The notes under the pieces are model-generated. The model ran no database searches. It was not told the origin of the DNA and saw only the letters and a list, made by a program, of their open reading frames with translations. From Lysobacter ciconiae (GTDB lineage: Bacteria > Pseudomonadota > Gammaproteobacteria > Xanthomonadales > Xanthomonadaceae), in the NCBI RefSeq assembly GCF_015209725.1, contig NZ_CP063656.1, forward strand, positions 1,409,001 to 1,473,000: a stretch of DNA of 64,000 nucleotides, in the 5' to 3' direction. Positions 8,658 to 18,250 of the stretch are shown here, piece after piece. Each line of letters starts with the position of its first letter. Position 1 is the first letter of the stretch. The translations under genes and the position numbers were made by a program.

Positions 8658-9923
8658 ATGACCGCCAACCGCGACAACACCATCGACATCCAGCTGACCG
8701 CTTCGCCTGTGGCGGAAGGCCAGGCTGTGACCGGTGCCGCCGCGGATACGACATCACAGGCACTTCCGGGAGCAGCAAGCGCTGCTCCCCGGAAGAACAT
8801 CTTCGACCTGGACCGCACGCAGCTGGAGGACTTCTTCGAAGGCGTGCTGGGCGAAAAGCGTTACCGCGCCCACCAGGTCATGAAGTGGATCCATCATCGC
8901 TACGTCACCGACTTCGACGAGATGACGGACCTCGGCAAGGCGTTGCGGGCCAAGCTGCACGAGCACGCTGAAGTTCGCGCGCCCATCGTGCTGACCGAGA
9001 AGCCGTCCGTGGACGGCACCCACAAGTGGTTGATCGGGATGGACCCGAAGAACGCCATCGAGGCGGTCTTCATCCCCGAGAAGGGGCGCGGCACGCTCTG
9101 CGTGTCCAGCCAGGTGGGCTGCGCGCTGAACTGCTCCTTCTGCTCCACCGGCACCCAGGGCTTCAACCGCAACCTCACCACCGCCGAGATCATCGGCCAG
9201 GTGTGGGTGGTCGCCCGCCACCTGGGCAACATGCCCCACCAGCGCCGCCGCCTCACCAACGTGGTGATGATGGGGATGGGCGAGCCGCTGATGAATTTCG
9301 ACAACGTGGTCCGTGCGATGAGCATCATGCGCGATGACCTGGGTTACGGGCTCGCCAACAAGCGCGTGACGCTTTCCACCGCCGGCATGGTTCCGATGAT
9401 CGACAAGCTGGGCGAGCTCAGTGATGTCTCGCTGGCTGTGTCGCTGCACGCGGCCAACGATGAGCTGCGCACCGAGCTGGTGCCGCTGAACAAGAAGTAC
9501 CCGATCGCCCAGCTGATGGCCGCCTGCGAGCGCTATGTCATGCGCAAGCCGCGCTCGTCCATCACGTTTGAGTACACCCTGATGCGCGGCGTCAACGATC
9601 AGCCCGAGCATGCGCGTCAGCTCGCGCGCCTGATGAAGCAGTTCGACAATGCGACCCAGATGAAGGATGCGGCCAAGGTCAACCTGATCCCGTTCAACCC
9701 GTTCCCGGGCACGCGGTACGAGCGCTCCGACGAGGACGACATCCGCGCGTTCCAGCAGCTGTTGCAGCAGGCCCGCGTACTCACCACCGTGCGTCGCACC
9801 CGCGGCGACGACATCGATGCCGCATGCGGCCAGCTCAAGGGGCAGGTCATGGACCGCACGCGCCGTCAGGCAACCTTCCGAAAGATGCTGGCCGAGCAGG
9901 AAGCAGGAGATGCCAGTGCCTGA
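8658..9923 (+). CDS. rlmN: dual-specificity 23S rRNA/tRNA adenine-C2 methyltransferase RlmN
   Basis: 421 aa. Radical-SAM enzyme that methylates A2503 of 23S rRNA and A37 of tRNAs. The CxxxCxxC cluster motif is at Cys155, Cys159 and Cys162 (CALNCSFC). GMGEPLMN is the SAM-binding GEP motif, and the C-terminal Cys in IDAACGQLKG is the mechanistic cysteine. The start at ATG 8658 follows the ndk stop by 52 bases. The first ~45 residues are Ala/Thr-rich and absent from E. coli RlmN (384 aa), so a start further in is possible. Confidence 0.94.
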   Translation: MTANRDNTIDIQLTASPVAEGQAVTGAAADTTSQALPGAASAAPRKNIFDLDRTQLEDFFEGVLGEKRYRAHQVMKWIHHRYVTDFDEMTDLGKALRAKLHEHAEVRAPIVLTEKPSVDGTHKWLIGMDPKNAIEAVFIPEKGRGTLCVSSQVGCALNCSFCSTGTQGFNRNLTTAEIIGQVWVVARHLGNMPHQRRRLTNVVMMGMGEPLMNFDNVVRAMSIMRDDLGYGLANKRVTLSTAGMVPMIDKLGELSDVSLAVSLHAANDELRTELVPLNKKYPIAQLMAACERYVMRKPRSSITFEYTLMRGVNDQPEHARQLARLMKQFDNATQMKDAAKVNLIPFNPFPGTRYERSDEDDIRAFQQLLQQARVLTTVRRTRGDDIDAACGQLKGQVMDRTRRQATFRKMLAEQEAGDASA

Positions 9924-9959
9924 GGGGCTTATGTCCAGTCGCCGTTCGGGGGAAGGGCG

Positions 9960-10760
9960 TTGGTGGTTATGCTGCTTGCCGTGGTCCTTGCGTCCACGGC
10001 CTGCAGCCGCTTGAGCTTCGTCAAGCCCAAGCTCGCCCGCAGCGGCATGGATCGCAAGGCGCCGGAGGTGCGTATGACCCCGGACAGCTACGATTCCCCG
10101 GCCGCCAAATCCCGCGTGCTCATCCAGCAGGGGCAGGCGGCATTGTCCCAGGGCGACCTCACGGCTGCTGCGAAAGCCGCGGACCAGGCGCTGCGCATGG
10201 CCTCCGACAACGCCTCGGCCCACACCCTGGCGGCCTTGGTGGCGGAGCGGAAGGGCGACTCGGCTGCGGCGGGTAAACACCACCGGCGCGCCGTGGACCT
10301 GGAGCCGCGCCAGGGCGGGGTGGCCAACAACTACGGCACGTGGTTGTGCAGCAACGGTCGCGCGCAGGAGTCGCTGGAGTGGTTCGATCGCGCCTTGGCG
10401 GATCCGGGCTACCGTACCCCGGCGATCGCGATGGCGAACTCCGGCGCCTGCGCCGCGGATGCGGGGCAGGAGGCGCACGCGCAACGCTACCTGACGGGCG
10501 CGTTGGAGCTGGATCCGGAGAATCCCGTCGCGCTGGGCGCGATGGCGGAGCGCATGTTCAAGGCCGGCGACGCGTTTCGCGCCCGTGCGTTTTCGCAGCG
10601 ACGGCTGGCGGCAGCACCGGCGGACCGGCGTTCGCTCGTGCTTGCATCACAGATTGAGGAAAAGCTGGGCGACAGGGAAGCCGCCAATAGATATGTTCAA
10701 CGGTTGGGGGCGGAGTTCCCGGCCGTACCGGGTTCCGGAAACGGGGAAATCGGAAAGTGA
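9960..10760 (+). CDS. pilF: type IV pilus biogenesis/stability lipoprotein PilF (PilW)
   Basis: 266 aa. Short lipoprotein signal with lipobox ASTAC near residue 15, then tandem tetratricopeptide repeats (~residues 45-240). PilF is an outer-membrane pilotin needed to assemble the PilQ secretin. The frame opens directly after the rlmN stop. TTG 9960, GTG 9963 and ATG 9969 are all possible starts; the GGGGGAAGGG at ~9948-9957 best serves GTG 9963 or ATG 9969. It overlaps rodZ at its stop. The order rlmN-pilF-rodZ is conserved in gammaproteobacteria. Confidence 0.85.
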   Translation: MVVMLLAVVLASTACSRLSFVKPKLARSGMDRKAPEVRMTPDSYDSPAAKSRVLIQQGQAALSQGDLTAAAKAADQALRMASDNASAHTLAALVAERKGDSAAAGKHHRRAVDLEPRQGGVANNYGTWLCSNGRAQESLEWFDRALADPGYRTPAIAMANSGACAADAGQEAHAQRYLTGALELDPENPVALGAMAERMFKAGDAFRARAFSQRRLAAAPADRRSLVLASQIEEKLGDREAANRYVQRLGAEFPAVPGSGNGEIGK

Positions 10761-11575
10761 TGGGACAGTCCAACGAAAGGCTGGCGGACGATGCCGGGCG
10801 TTGTGGTGCGCGGCTCGCTCGCGCCCGTGAAAGTGCCGGGCTGACGCTCGAGCAGGCTTCCGCACGCCTGAAAATGCCCGTTCGCGTGGTCCGCGCGCTG
10901 GAAAACGACGAGTGGCAATCCGAACCGACCGTGTTTGTCCGCGGCCACCTGCGCAGCTACGCCAGGATGCTCGGGGTGGACATCGAGCAGGATCTTGTGA
11001 GGTCCGGCGTCAACGAAGTCCGCCCGGCCGAACTGATCAGCCACACCCATACGCCGAAATACCGCTACATGTTCGAGCAGGCGGCGCGACGCGGCATCTA
11101 TATCGCCATCACCGCCTTTATCGTCGTGCCGGTGTGGTTGGCGACCAAGCCGCACCTGTCCAGCGCGCCGGAAGTGCAATCGCTGGATATACCGTCCTTT
11201 GCCACCGGCATGGTTGATTCCCCTCGGCAGGCTGACGCGGCCGTTCAGGAGCGCACGCCGGTCATCGCCTCCATGGCAGCGATCCGCGCGCCGGTCGGTG
11301 TCGCCGAGTCCCCGGGGCTTTCGTTGGCGTTCAGCGGTGACAGCTGGCTGCAGGTAACCACCCGCAGTGGCGAGGTGCTGGAGCAGGCCGTCGTCGGCAG
11401 TGGCGAGAAGCGCCAGTGGGACGCAAAGGAAGATCTGCGGATCGTGATCGGCAACACCGCTGCGATCGAAGCCCGGCAAAACGGCAAACCGGTGGACCTG
11501 GAAGCATTCAGCCGCGCGAACGTCGCCCGCTTTACGCTATCCTCTGACGGTTCACTTGTGCCGAGCAGCGACTGA
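10760..11575 (+). CDS. rodZ: RodZ-family helix-turn-helix membrane protein
   Basis: 271 aa. A cytoplasmic HTH domain (~residues 12-80; LTLEQASARLKMPVRVVRALE) is followed by one membrane helix (IYIAITAFIVVPVWLA) and a periplasmic domain of the DUF4115 type (LAFSGDSWLQVT...). RodZ links MreB to the elongasome and supports rod shape. ATG at 10760 overlaps the pilF TGA; a GTG directly in front is also in frame. In E. coli ispG and hisS follow rodZ, but here they are absent. Confidence 0.87.
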   Translation: MGQSNERLADDAGRCGARLARARESAGLTLEQASARLKMPVRVVRALENDEWQSEPTVFVRGHLRSYARMLGVDIEQDLVRSGVNEVRPAELISHTHTPKYRYMFEQAARRGIYIAITAFIVVPVWLATKPHLSSAPEVQSLDIPSFATGMVDSPRQADAAVQERTPVIASMAAIRAPVGVAESPGLSLAFSGDSWLQVTTRSGEVLEQAVVGSGEKRQWDAKEDLRIVIGNTAAIEARQNGKPVDLEAFSRANVARFTLSSDGSLVPSSD

Positions 11576-11618
11576 TCAGCCTCGACGGCATCGTCGCCCC
11601 AATCCGGCACTTTCCCTT

Positions 11619-11637
11619 CGGCCCGCAGTGCGGGCCG
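11619..11637. terminator. GC-rich hairpin after rodZ
   Basis: Perfect 8-bp stem CGGCCCGC / GCGGGCCG with an AGT loop, 44 bases after the rodZ stop and 56 bases before the next ATG. There is no U-tract, so it may be a processing or weak termination element between rodZ and the yfgM-bamB-der set. Confidence 0.4.
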
Positions 11638-11692
11638 CTCGTAATCAACGATCCGTCTATCCAGGCGGATCCGGACAGCATGGCGACCCCAG

Positions 11693-12322
11693 ATGGCAAT
11701 TGACGATCCGCTAGACGAACACGAGCAGAGCGAGCGCGTATTGGCGTGGCTGCGGCAGAACGGTATCGCCCTGGTCGGTGGGATCGTGCTCGGACTCGCC
11801 GCGATCGGCGGCTGGAAATGGTGGGGGCACCACCAGCACACCGAAGCGCTGGCGGACGCCGATCGCTACCAGCAGGTGATCAGCGCCATCGAGGCCGGCG
11901 ATCCCGAGGCCGCTTCACGCATCACGACATTGGACAATGGCGTCTACGCCGAGCTGGCGGGCCTGGAGCTGGCTTCCCGGCAGGTTCGCGCCGGCGACAA
12001 CGAGAAAGCCATTGCGACCCTGCGGGGGATCAAGCCCGCCGATGAGCGCATGGCGACGATCGTGCATCAGCGCCTGGCCCGTTTACTGGTGGACGCCGGC
12101 AAGGGCGAGGAGGCGATCGGACTGCTTGAAGGCGCCGATACCGCCATGGCCCTGGAAGTGCGCGGGGATGCGGAATATGCGCTGGGCAAGACCGACGACG
12201 CGCGCTCAGCCTATATGCAGGCGCTGACCCGGATGGATGTCGCGTCGCCTCGCCGCAAGCTGCTGGAACTCAAATTGATGGAGGTCGGCGGCAAGCCCGA
12301 CGACTCCGAGGTGCGCTCCTGA
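11693..12322 (+). CDS. yfgM: YfgM-like ancillary SecYEG translocon subunit
   Basis: 209 aa. A cytoplasmic N-tail (VLAWLRQNG), one membrane anchor at ~residues 24-44 (IALVGGIVLGLAAIGGW), then a periplasmic TPR-like domain (UPF0070/TPR_21). YfgM associates with SecYEG and PpiD and takes part in periplasmic chaperone networks. ATG 11693. Its stop overlaps the bamB start (TGATG), as in E. coli yfgM-bamB-der. Confidence 0.87.
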   Translation: MAIDDPLDEHEQSERVLAWLRQNGIALVGGIVLGLAAIGGWKWWGHHQHTEALADADRYQQVISAIEAGDPEAASRITTLDNGVYAELAGLELASRQVRAGDNEKAIATLRGIKPADERMATIVHQRLARLLVDAGKGEEAIGLLEGADTAMALEVRGDAEYALGKTDDARSAYMQALTRMDVASPRRKLLELKLMEVGGKPDDSEVRS

Positions 12323-13533
12323 TGAATGCCGTATCGAACCTTTCGAACGCCCGTCTTCCTGCACGCCAAATGGCGCTGCGTGTTTCCGTCGTGATGCTGT
12401 GCGCCACTGCCCTGGTCGGCTGCAGCACCATGAAGGGCTGGTTCAGCAGCGACAAGAAGAAGGCCGCAGCGCCGGCGGCACTGGTCGACTTCCAGCCGTC
12501 CGCTCAGCCATCGCGTATCTGGTCCGCCAACGTGGGCAAGGGTGAGGGCAAGATCGGCGCACGCCAGGGGCCGGCCATTGCCGACGGCAGGGTGTATGCC
12601 GCAGCCGTGAAGGGTGGCGTGCACGCTTACGACCTGCAGACTGGCGCGAAGCTGTGGAACTACCCCAGCAAGTTGCTCCTGACCGGCGGCCCCGGCGTGG
12701 GCGAGGGCGTGGTGGCAGTGGGCAGCCTGGACGGTGATGTGGTCGCGCTGGACGCGGACACCGGCAGCGAGAAATGGACGGCCAAACTTGGCAATGAAAT
12801 CATCGCCGCACCGGCGGTCGGCATGGGCATGGTCTTCGTGCGCTCCAACGACGGACGCGTCACCGCGTTCGACGCGGCCAGTGGCGAGCGTCGCTGGTTC
12901 TGGAACCAGGACGTGCCGATGCTGTCGGTACGCGGCAACGACACGCCGGTTCTGGGTCCGGGCTATCTTTTCGTCGGCAACGATGATGGCACCGTGGTCG
13001 CGCTGTCGGCCAACGACGGCCGTCCGCTGTGGGAAGAGAGCGTGGCGCAACAGGAAGGACGCACCGAACTCTCCCGCATGGCCGACGTGGATGGCGCGCC
13101 GGTGCTCGACGGCACCACCCTGTACGCCACCAGCTACAAGGGCAAGACCATCGCCATCGATGCGCCCAGTGGCCAGCCGATGTGGATCTCCGATCACGGC
13201 GGTCCGGGCCGGATCGGCGTTGGGCCCAACGTGCTGGTCGTCTCCGAAGCTGCCGACAATGTGGTCGGCCTGTACAAGTCCGGCGGCAGTGCGATGTGGA
13301 CGCAGCCCGCGATGACCCGCCGCAACCTCACGGCACCGGCCATCCAGGGCGACTACGCGGTCGTTGGCGACCTGGACGGGTACCTGCACTGGCTTTCGCT
13401 GGATACCGGTGAATTCGCCGCGCGTTCGCGAGTCGGTCGCGACCGGCTGCTCTCGGCGCCGCGCGTGGCGGACGGCATCCTGGTGGTGCAGGACGTTGGC
13501 GGCAAGCTGAGCGCGTACCGGCTGGGACAGTGA
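12322..13533 (+). CDS. bamB: outer membrane assembly lipoprotein BamB
   Basis: 403 aa. Lipoprotein signal with lipobox LVGC (Cys at ~34), followed by an eight-bladed PQQ-type beta-propeller with repeated blades such as VYAAAVKGGVHAYDLQTGAKLW and VVAVGSLDGDVVALDADTGSEKW. BamB is the propeller subunit of the BAM complex that inserts outer-membrane beta-barrels. Start overlaps yfgM; der follows 34 bases later. Confidence 0.93.
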   Translation: MNAVSNLSNARLPARQMALRVSVVMLCATALVGCSTMKGWFSSDKKKAAAPAALVDFQPSAQPSRIWSANVGKGEGKIGARQGPAIADGRVYAAAVKGGVHAYDLQTGAKLWNYPSKLLLTGGPGVGEGVVAVGSLDGDVVALDADTGSEKWTAKLGNEIIAAPAVGMGMVFVRSNDGRVTAFDAASGERRWFWNQDVPMLSVRGNDTPVLGPGYLFVGNDDGTVVALSANDGRPLWEESVAQQEGRTELSRMADVDGAPVLDGTTLYATSYKGKTIAIDAPSGQPMWISDHGGPGRIGVGPNVLVVSEAADNVVGLYKSGGSAMWTQPAMTRRNLTAPAIQGDYAVVGDLDGYLHWLSLDTGEFAARSRVGRDRLLSAPRVADGILVVQDVGGKLSAYRLGQ

Positions 13534-13567
13534 TCATCACGTTTTTCCATCCCGACCGGATCCGCCA

Positions 13568-14965
13568 ATGCTGCCGCTAGTCGCCCTTGTGGGCCGCCCC
13601 AATGTCGGCAAGTCGACCCTGTTCAATGCGCTCACCCGCACCCGCGACGCCCTCGTCCATGACCAGCCCGGCGTTACCCGGGACCGAAACTACGGCCTGT
13701 GCCGGCCGGAAGGTCAGCGTGAATTCGCGGTCGTCGACACCGGCGGCATTGGCGGTGAGGACGAGGGCATCGCCGGCGCGACCACGCGCCAGGCGCGTGC
13801 CGCGGCTGCCGAAGCCGATCTGGTGCTGTTCATCGTGGATGGGCGGCAGGGCGCGTCGCGCCTGGACGACGACATCCTCGCCTGGCTGCGCAAAACCGCG
13901 CGTCCGACCTACCTGGTGGTCAACAAGACCGACGGGCTGGATACGCACGCCGCGCTGAGCGAGTTCGCCCATTACGGTTTCACCGATGTCATCGGCATCT
14001 CCTCGGCCCATCGTCAGGGCATCGATGACCTGATTGACGTGATCCTGGAGCGCTTGCCCGAGCTGGGCGATTCCGCGCAGCTGGACAACGATCCTTCGCG
14101 GATCAAGGTGGCCTTCATCGGCCGTCCCAACGTCGGCAAGTCGACCCTGGTCAACCGCCTGCTGGGCGAGGAGCGGATGATCGCCTCCGAAGTTGCCGGC
14201 ACCACCCGCGACGCGGTCGCCGTGGACATGGAGCGCGATGGGCGTCTGTACCGTCTGGTGGACACGGCTGGCCTGCGCCGCAAATCCCGCGTGGACGAGG
14301 TCGTGGAGAAGTTCTCCATCATCAAGACACTGCATGCGATCGAGCAGTGCCAGGTGGCGGTGGTGATGCTGGATGCCAATGAAGGCGTGACCGACCAGGA
14401 CGCCAGCGTGCTGGGCTATGCGCTGGACGCGGGACGCGCGCTGGTGATCGCGGTCAACAAGTGGGACGGGCTCAGCGAATACCAGCGCCAGCAGAACGAA
14501 TCGCTGTTGGCGCGCAAGCTGACCTTCGTTGACTGGGCCGAGCGGGTGCGCATCAGCGCGACCCACGGCTCCGGGCTGCGCGAGTTGTTCGCGGCGGTGC
14601 ATCGCGCGCACGCCTCGGCGACCCGCGAGTTCAGCACCAGTGAGGTGACCCAGGCCATGGAAGCGGCGTATGAGGCCAACCCGCCGCCGGTGATCCGCAA
14701 CCATGTCGCCAAGCTGCGCTACGCGCACCCTGCGGCCAGCAATCCACCGACCTTCGTGATCCACGGCACGCGCCTGAAGACACTGTCCGACAGCTACAAG
14801 CGCTATCTGGAGAATTTCTTCCGCAAGCGTTTCAAGCTGGTTGGAACGCCGGTGCGCTTCGTCTTCAAGGACAGCGTCAATCCGTACGAAGGCAAGAAGA
14901 ACGTGCTCAGCGAGAAGCAGGTGGCCAAGCGGCGCCGTCTGATCCGCCACGTGAAGCGCGGCTGA
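13568..14965 (+). CDS. der: ribosome-biogenesis GTPase Der (EngA)
   Basis: 465 aa. Two tandem GTPase domains, each with GRPNVGKST (near residues 9 and 183), DTGG/DTAG, and NKTD/NKWD, followed by a KH-like C-terminal domain ending in lysines and arginines. Acts in 50S subunit maturation. ATG 13568; last gene of the yfgM-bamB-der run. Confidence 0.97.
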   Translation: MLPLVALVGRPNVGKSTLFNALTRTRDALVHDQPGVTRDRNYGLCRPEGQREFAVVDTGGIGGEDEGIAGATTRQARAAAAEADLVLFIVDGRQGASRLDDDILAWLRKTARPTYLVVNKTDGLDTHAALSEFAHYGFTDVIGISSAHRQGIDDLIDVILERLPELGDSAQLDNDPSRIKVAFIGRPNVGKSTLVNRLLGEERMIASEVAGTTRDAVAVDMERDGRLYRLVDTAGLRRKSRVDEVVEKFSIIKTLHAIEQCQVAVVMLDANEGVTDQDASVLGYALDAGRALVIAVNKWDGLSEYQRQQNESLLARKLTFVDWAERVRISATHGSGLRELFAAVHRAHASATREFSTSEVTQAMEAAYEANPPPVIRNHVAKLRYAHPAASNPPTFVIHGTRLKTLSDSYKRYLENFFRKRFKLVGTPVRFVFKDSVNPYEGKKNVLSEKQVAKRRRLIRHVKRG

Positions 14966-14971
14966 GCCACG

Positions 14972-15000
14972 CAAAAAAATCCCCTCGCAAGGAGGGGATT
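14972..15000 (-). terminator. rho-independent terminator of fadD
   Basis: 9-bp perfect stem AATCCCCTC / GAGGGGATT (14978-14986, 14992-15000). Read leftwards it is followed by TTTTTTTGCG, so it terminates fadD. On the plus strand the stem is followed by GGATTG, a weak signal for der. Confidence 0.85.
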
Positions 15001-15027
15001 GGATTGACGCGAATATCGGATCCGGTT

Positions 15028-16701
15028 TCAGCTGGGCTGCTCGTCCCGTAGCTCGCGGCGCAGGATCTTGCCGACGTTCGACTTGGGCAGCTCGCTGCGG
15101 AACTCGACGACCTTGGGTCGCTTGTAGCCCGTCAGGTTCTCCCGCGCGAACGCGCTCACCTGCTCGGCGGTCAATGACGGGTCCTTTTTCACCACGACCA
15201 CCTTGACCACTTCGCCGGAGTGCTCATCGTCCATGCCGATGGCGGCAACCTCCAGCACGCCGGGCATCATGGCGATGACGTCCTCGACCTCGTTGGGGTA
15301 CACGTTGAAGCCCGAGACCAGGATCATGTCCTTCTTCCGGTCCACGACGTAGAAGAACCCGTTCGCGTCCATCCGGGCGATGTCGCCGGTGTGCAGCCAG
15401 CCGTCGGCATCCATCACGTCGGCGGTTTCCCTGGGCAGCTGCCAGTAACCCTTCATTACCTGCGGACCCTTCAGGCACAGCTCGCCAACCTCGCCGACGG
15501 GAAGCATGTTGCCGTCCTCATCCTTGATGCACGCATCCGTGGACGGAATGGGCAGGCCGATGGCCCCGTTGTACTCGGCAAGGTCCATCGGGTTGATGCA
15601 CGCGGCCGGTGCGGTTTCGGTCAGGCCGTACGCCTCGATCAAGGTACAGCCGGTGGTCTTCTTCCAGCGCTCGGCGACAGACCGCTGGACCGCCATGCCG
15701 CCGCCCAGCGTGAGGCGCAGCTTGGAGAAATCGACCTCATCGAAACCGGGCGTATTCAGCAGGCCGTTGAACAGCGTGTTGACGCCGGTGATGGCGGTGA
15801 ACGGGACCTTCTTGAGCTCCTTGACGAAGCCGGGCATGTCGCGCGGGTTGGTGATCATGTGGTTCAAGCCACCGAACTTCATGAAGACCAGGCCGTTCGC
15901 CGTCAAAGCAAAGATATGGTAAAGCGGCAGCGCGGTGATGATGATTTCCTGGCCCAGCGTGACGTTGGTGCCCACCCAGGCCGAGGCCTGCTGCATGTTG
16001 GCGACCATGTTGCGGTGGGTGAGCATCGCGCCCTTGGCCACGCCGGTGGTACCGCCGGTGTACTGCAGGAAGGCGATGTCCTCGGGGCCGACATCGATAT
16101 CAGGCAGCGAGTGCCTGGACCCGAGCTTGAGGGTTTCATTGAAACGCACCGCGCCGTGGATACGGTATTCCGGCACCATTTTCTTGATGTACTTGAGCAC
16201 GAAGTTCATCACCGAGCCCTTGACCCCGAGCATGTCGCCCAGGCCGGTGGTGATGACGTGCTGCACGCTGGTATCGGGCAGCACCTCCGCGGCGGTGTCG
16301 CCGAAGTTGTCCAGCACCAGCAGCACCTTGGCCCCGGAATCGACCAGCTGGTGGCGCAGCTCGCGGGCGGTGTACATCGGATTGGTGTTGACCACCGTGA
16401 GGCCGGCGCGCAGCACGCCGAACGTGGCCACCGGGTACTGCAGGCAGTTGGGCATCATGATCGCCACGCGATCACCCTTGCGCAGCCTGAGCGCGCCCAG
16501 CAGGTAGGCCGCGAACTGCGCGCTGAGGGTGTCGATCTCGGCGTAGGTCAGGGTCTTGCCGAAGTTCGCAAACGCGGGACGGTCGCGGAAACTGGCAATC
16601 GCAGTCTCCATGACCGCGACGATCGAGCTGTACTCGTCCGGATCGATCTGGGCAGGCACGCCCGCCGGGTAATGGTCGAGCCATGGACGTTCAACACTCA
16701 T
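15028..16701 (-). CDS. fadD: long-chain fatty-acid-CoA ligase FadD
   Basis: 557 aa. AMP-forming acyl-CoA synthetase that activates fatty acids for beta-oxidation and phospholipid salvage. The P-loop is YTGGTTGVAKGAM (~residue 213), the adenylation motif YGLTET, and the hinge motif GWLHTGDIARMDANGFFYVVD. The C-terminal catalytic Lys lies in PKSNVGKILRREL. ATG 16701. It stands alone with its own terminator, and no PsrA-type palindrome was found just upstream, unlike the fadN operon. Confidence 0.93.
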   Translation of the reverse strand: MSVERPWLDHYPAGVPAQIDPDEYSSIVAVMETAIASFRDRPAFANFGKTLTYAEIDTLSAQFAAYLLGALRLRKGDRVAIMMPNCLQYPVATFGVLRAGLTVVNTNPMYTARELRHQLVDSGAKVLLVLDNFGDTAAEVLPDTSVQHVITTGLGDMLGVKGSVMNFVLKYIKKMVPEYRIHGAVRFNETLKLGSRHSLPDIDVGPEDIAFLQYTGGTTGVAKGAMLTHRNMVANMQQASAWVGTNVTLGQEIIITALPLYHIFALTANGLVFMKFGGLNHMITNPRDMPGFVKELKKVPFTAITGVNTLFNGLLNTPGFDEVDFSKLRLTLGGGMAVQRSVAERWKKTTGCTLIEAYGLTETAPAACINPMDLAEYNGAIGLPIPSTDACIKDEDGNMLPVGEVGELCLKGPQVMKGYWQLPRETADVMDADGWLHTGDIARMDANGFFYVVDRKKDMILVSGFNVYPNEVEDVIAMMPGVLEVAAIGMDDEHSGEVVKVVVVKKDPSLTAEQVSAFARENLTGYKRPKVVEFRSELPKSNVGKILRRELRDEQPS

Positions 16702-16824
16702 CGCGATCCCCTTGATAACTGTGGTGCGTGCGCGACCGGTGGTTCGGATCCGCGACGGCGCATGGTCGCAAAGATTGGAGCATAGGGCCCGAAGGGTGGC
16801 AAGACGACGGACGACGGTTTGCGG

Positions 16825-18087
16825 TCAGCTCTCATTCCTTGCGCCGGGCGGAACCGCATCACCCCTCGCGGTCCTGGCGACGATGCTGGTCGCTGCAAGG
16901 TCGGCCGTGACGTTGCCCAGCGTCGCGAAAACGTCGGGAATCGTGTCCACTGCTAACAGCAATCCCAGCGGCGCGACGGGAAGCCCCATCGCCTGGGCGA
17001 CCGGCAGGTTGGTGGCCATGTAGCTGACCTGGCCCGGCAGTCCGACGGAACCCAGGCTGATCACCACCGCGAGCGCGCATCCGGCCGCCAGTTGGGCAAC
17101 GCCGAGGTCGATTCCATAAGCCCAGGCGATGAAGGCGGCCGCACTGAGGTATTGCACGGGGCTGGTGATGCGGAACAACGTCACCGCCATGGGCAGCACC
17201 AGTCCGGAAATCTGCCGCGGGTAGCGCAGTCGGTCGTTGGCGACCTCAAGCATCGCCGGCAGCGACGCCAGGGACGACTGGGTGCTGGCCGCGACCACCT
17301 GGGCGGGGGCAATCGCCGCGGCAAAGCGCCGGATCGACTCGCCGCCCCACACGACCGCCACCAGCACCATCGCCACCGTGACGGTGAGGTAGAGCAGGCA
17401 TTGCAGCGCGATATAGATGCCCAGCGCGCTGAGCATGCTCAATCCGGCGCGGGCGGTAACGGTCAGGATGAGCGCGAACACGCCAACCGGGGCCGCCCAC
17501 AGCACCCAACGCACGATCATGATCATCGCGTCGGCCAGTGCCTGGAAGAACTCGACCATCAGCGCGCGCCGCGGCGCTTCGATCCGGGTCAGCGCGAATC
17601 CGAAGAACAGCGCGAAGACGACCAGCGGCAGCATGGCGCCGCTCGCCGCGGCCTCCACGGCGTTGCTGGGGACGATGCCGGTAACCCATTGCGACCAGCC
17701 CGCCGGAGCGGGCAGGGCGGCGGTCTCGCTCGCGCCTCCGCCCAGCGCAACGGCAAGGCCCGGATCGTGGGGCAGCAGCGACAGCAGCGCCGGTGCGGCG
17801 ATCGCGGTGAACACCGCCGCCAGGGCGAGCAGCGCGATGAATACCAGGATGGCGTTGCGGGCGATCCGTCCCGAAGAGGCCGCATCGGCTGCGGTACTGA
17901 CGCCGACCACGACCAGGGCCAGCACCAGCGGCACCACGGTCATCTGCAGCGCGTTCAACCACAACCGGCCAAACGGGTGGACGACGTCGGCGACGCGCGT
18001 CGCGATGTCCGGGTCCATCCAGGCCAGGCCCAGGCCGATCAGCGCGCCAAGTGCCAGCGCAAGCAGAACACGTGAGGTGCCGCTCAC
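16825..18087 (-). CDS. DAACS-family dicarboxylate/amino acid:cation symporter
   Basis: 420 aa, GTG start at 18087. A hydrophobic protein with eight or more membrane segments of the GltP/DctA (SLC1) fold: WLNALQMTVVPLVLALVV in the first part, a serine-rich re-entrant segment (AASTQSSLASLPAML), LPMAVTLFRITSPVQ in place of the family NMDGT helix region, and DTIPDVFATLGNVTAD near the end. It imports amino acids or C4 acids with Na+ or H+. It lies downstream of a RpiR regulator and murein-peptide genes, so glutamate or related peptide products are plausible substrates (inference). Confidence 0.85.
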   Translation of the reverse strand: MSGTSRVLLALALGALIGLGLAWMDPDIATRVADVVHPFGRLWLNALQMTVVPLVLALVVVGVSTAADAASSGRIARNAILVFIALLALAAVFTAIAAPALLSLLPHDPGLAVALGGGASETAALPAPAGWSQWVTGIVPSNAVEAAASGAMLPLVVFALFFGFALTRIEAPRRALMVEFFQALADAMIMIVRWVLWAAPVGVFALILTVTARAGLSMLSALGIYIALQCLLYLTVTVAMVLVAVVWGGESIRRFAAAIAPAQVVAASTQSSLASLPAMLEVANDRLRYPRQISGLVLPMAVTLFRITSPVQYLSAAAFIAWAYGIDLGVAQLAAGCALAVVISLGSVGLPGQVSYMATNLPVAQAMGLPVAPLGLLLAVDTIPDVFATLGNVTADLAATSIVARTARGDAVPPGARNES

Positions 18088-18250
18088 AGCCCCGGGCTCC
18101 GCGTGGCGAGGGTGACCACCTCAATGGCAGACGCGCAGGAACGGTGGTGAAACACGGCAGGTCGTTGCATGGACGGGCTCGCGACAGGCGCCGGCGACCG
18201 CGCAGCGCGGCCGGCGTGGGATGGGAAGAGAACAGGATCTGCGGCTGCGA

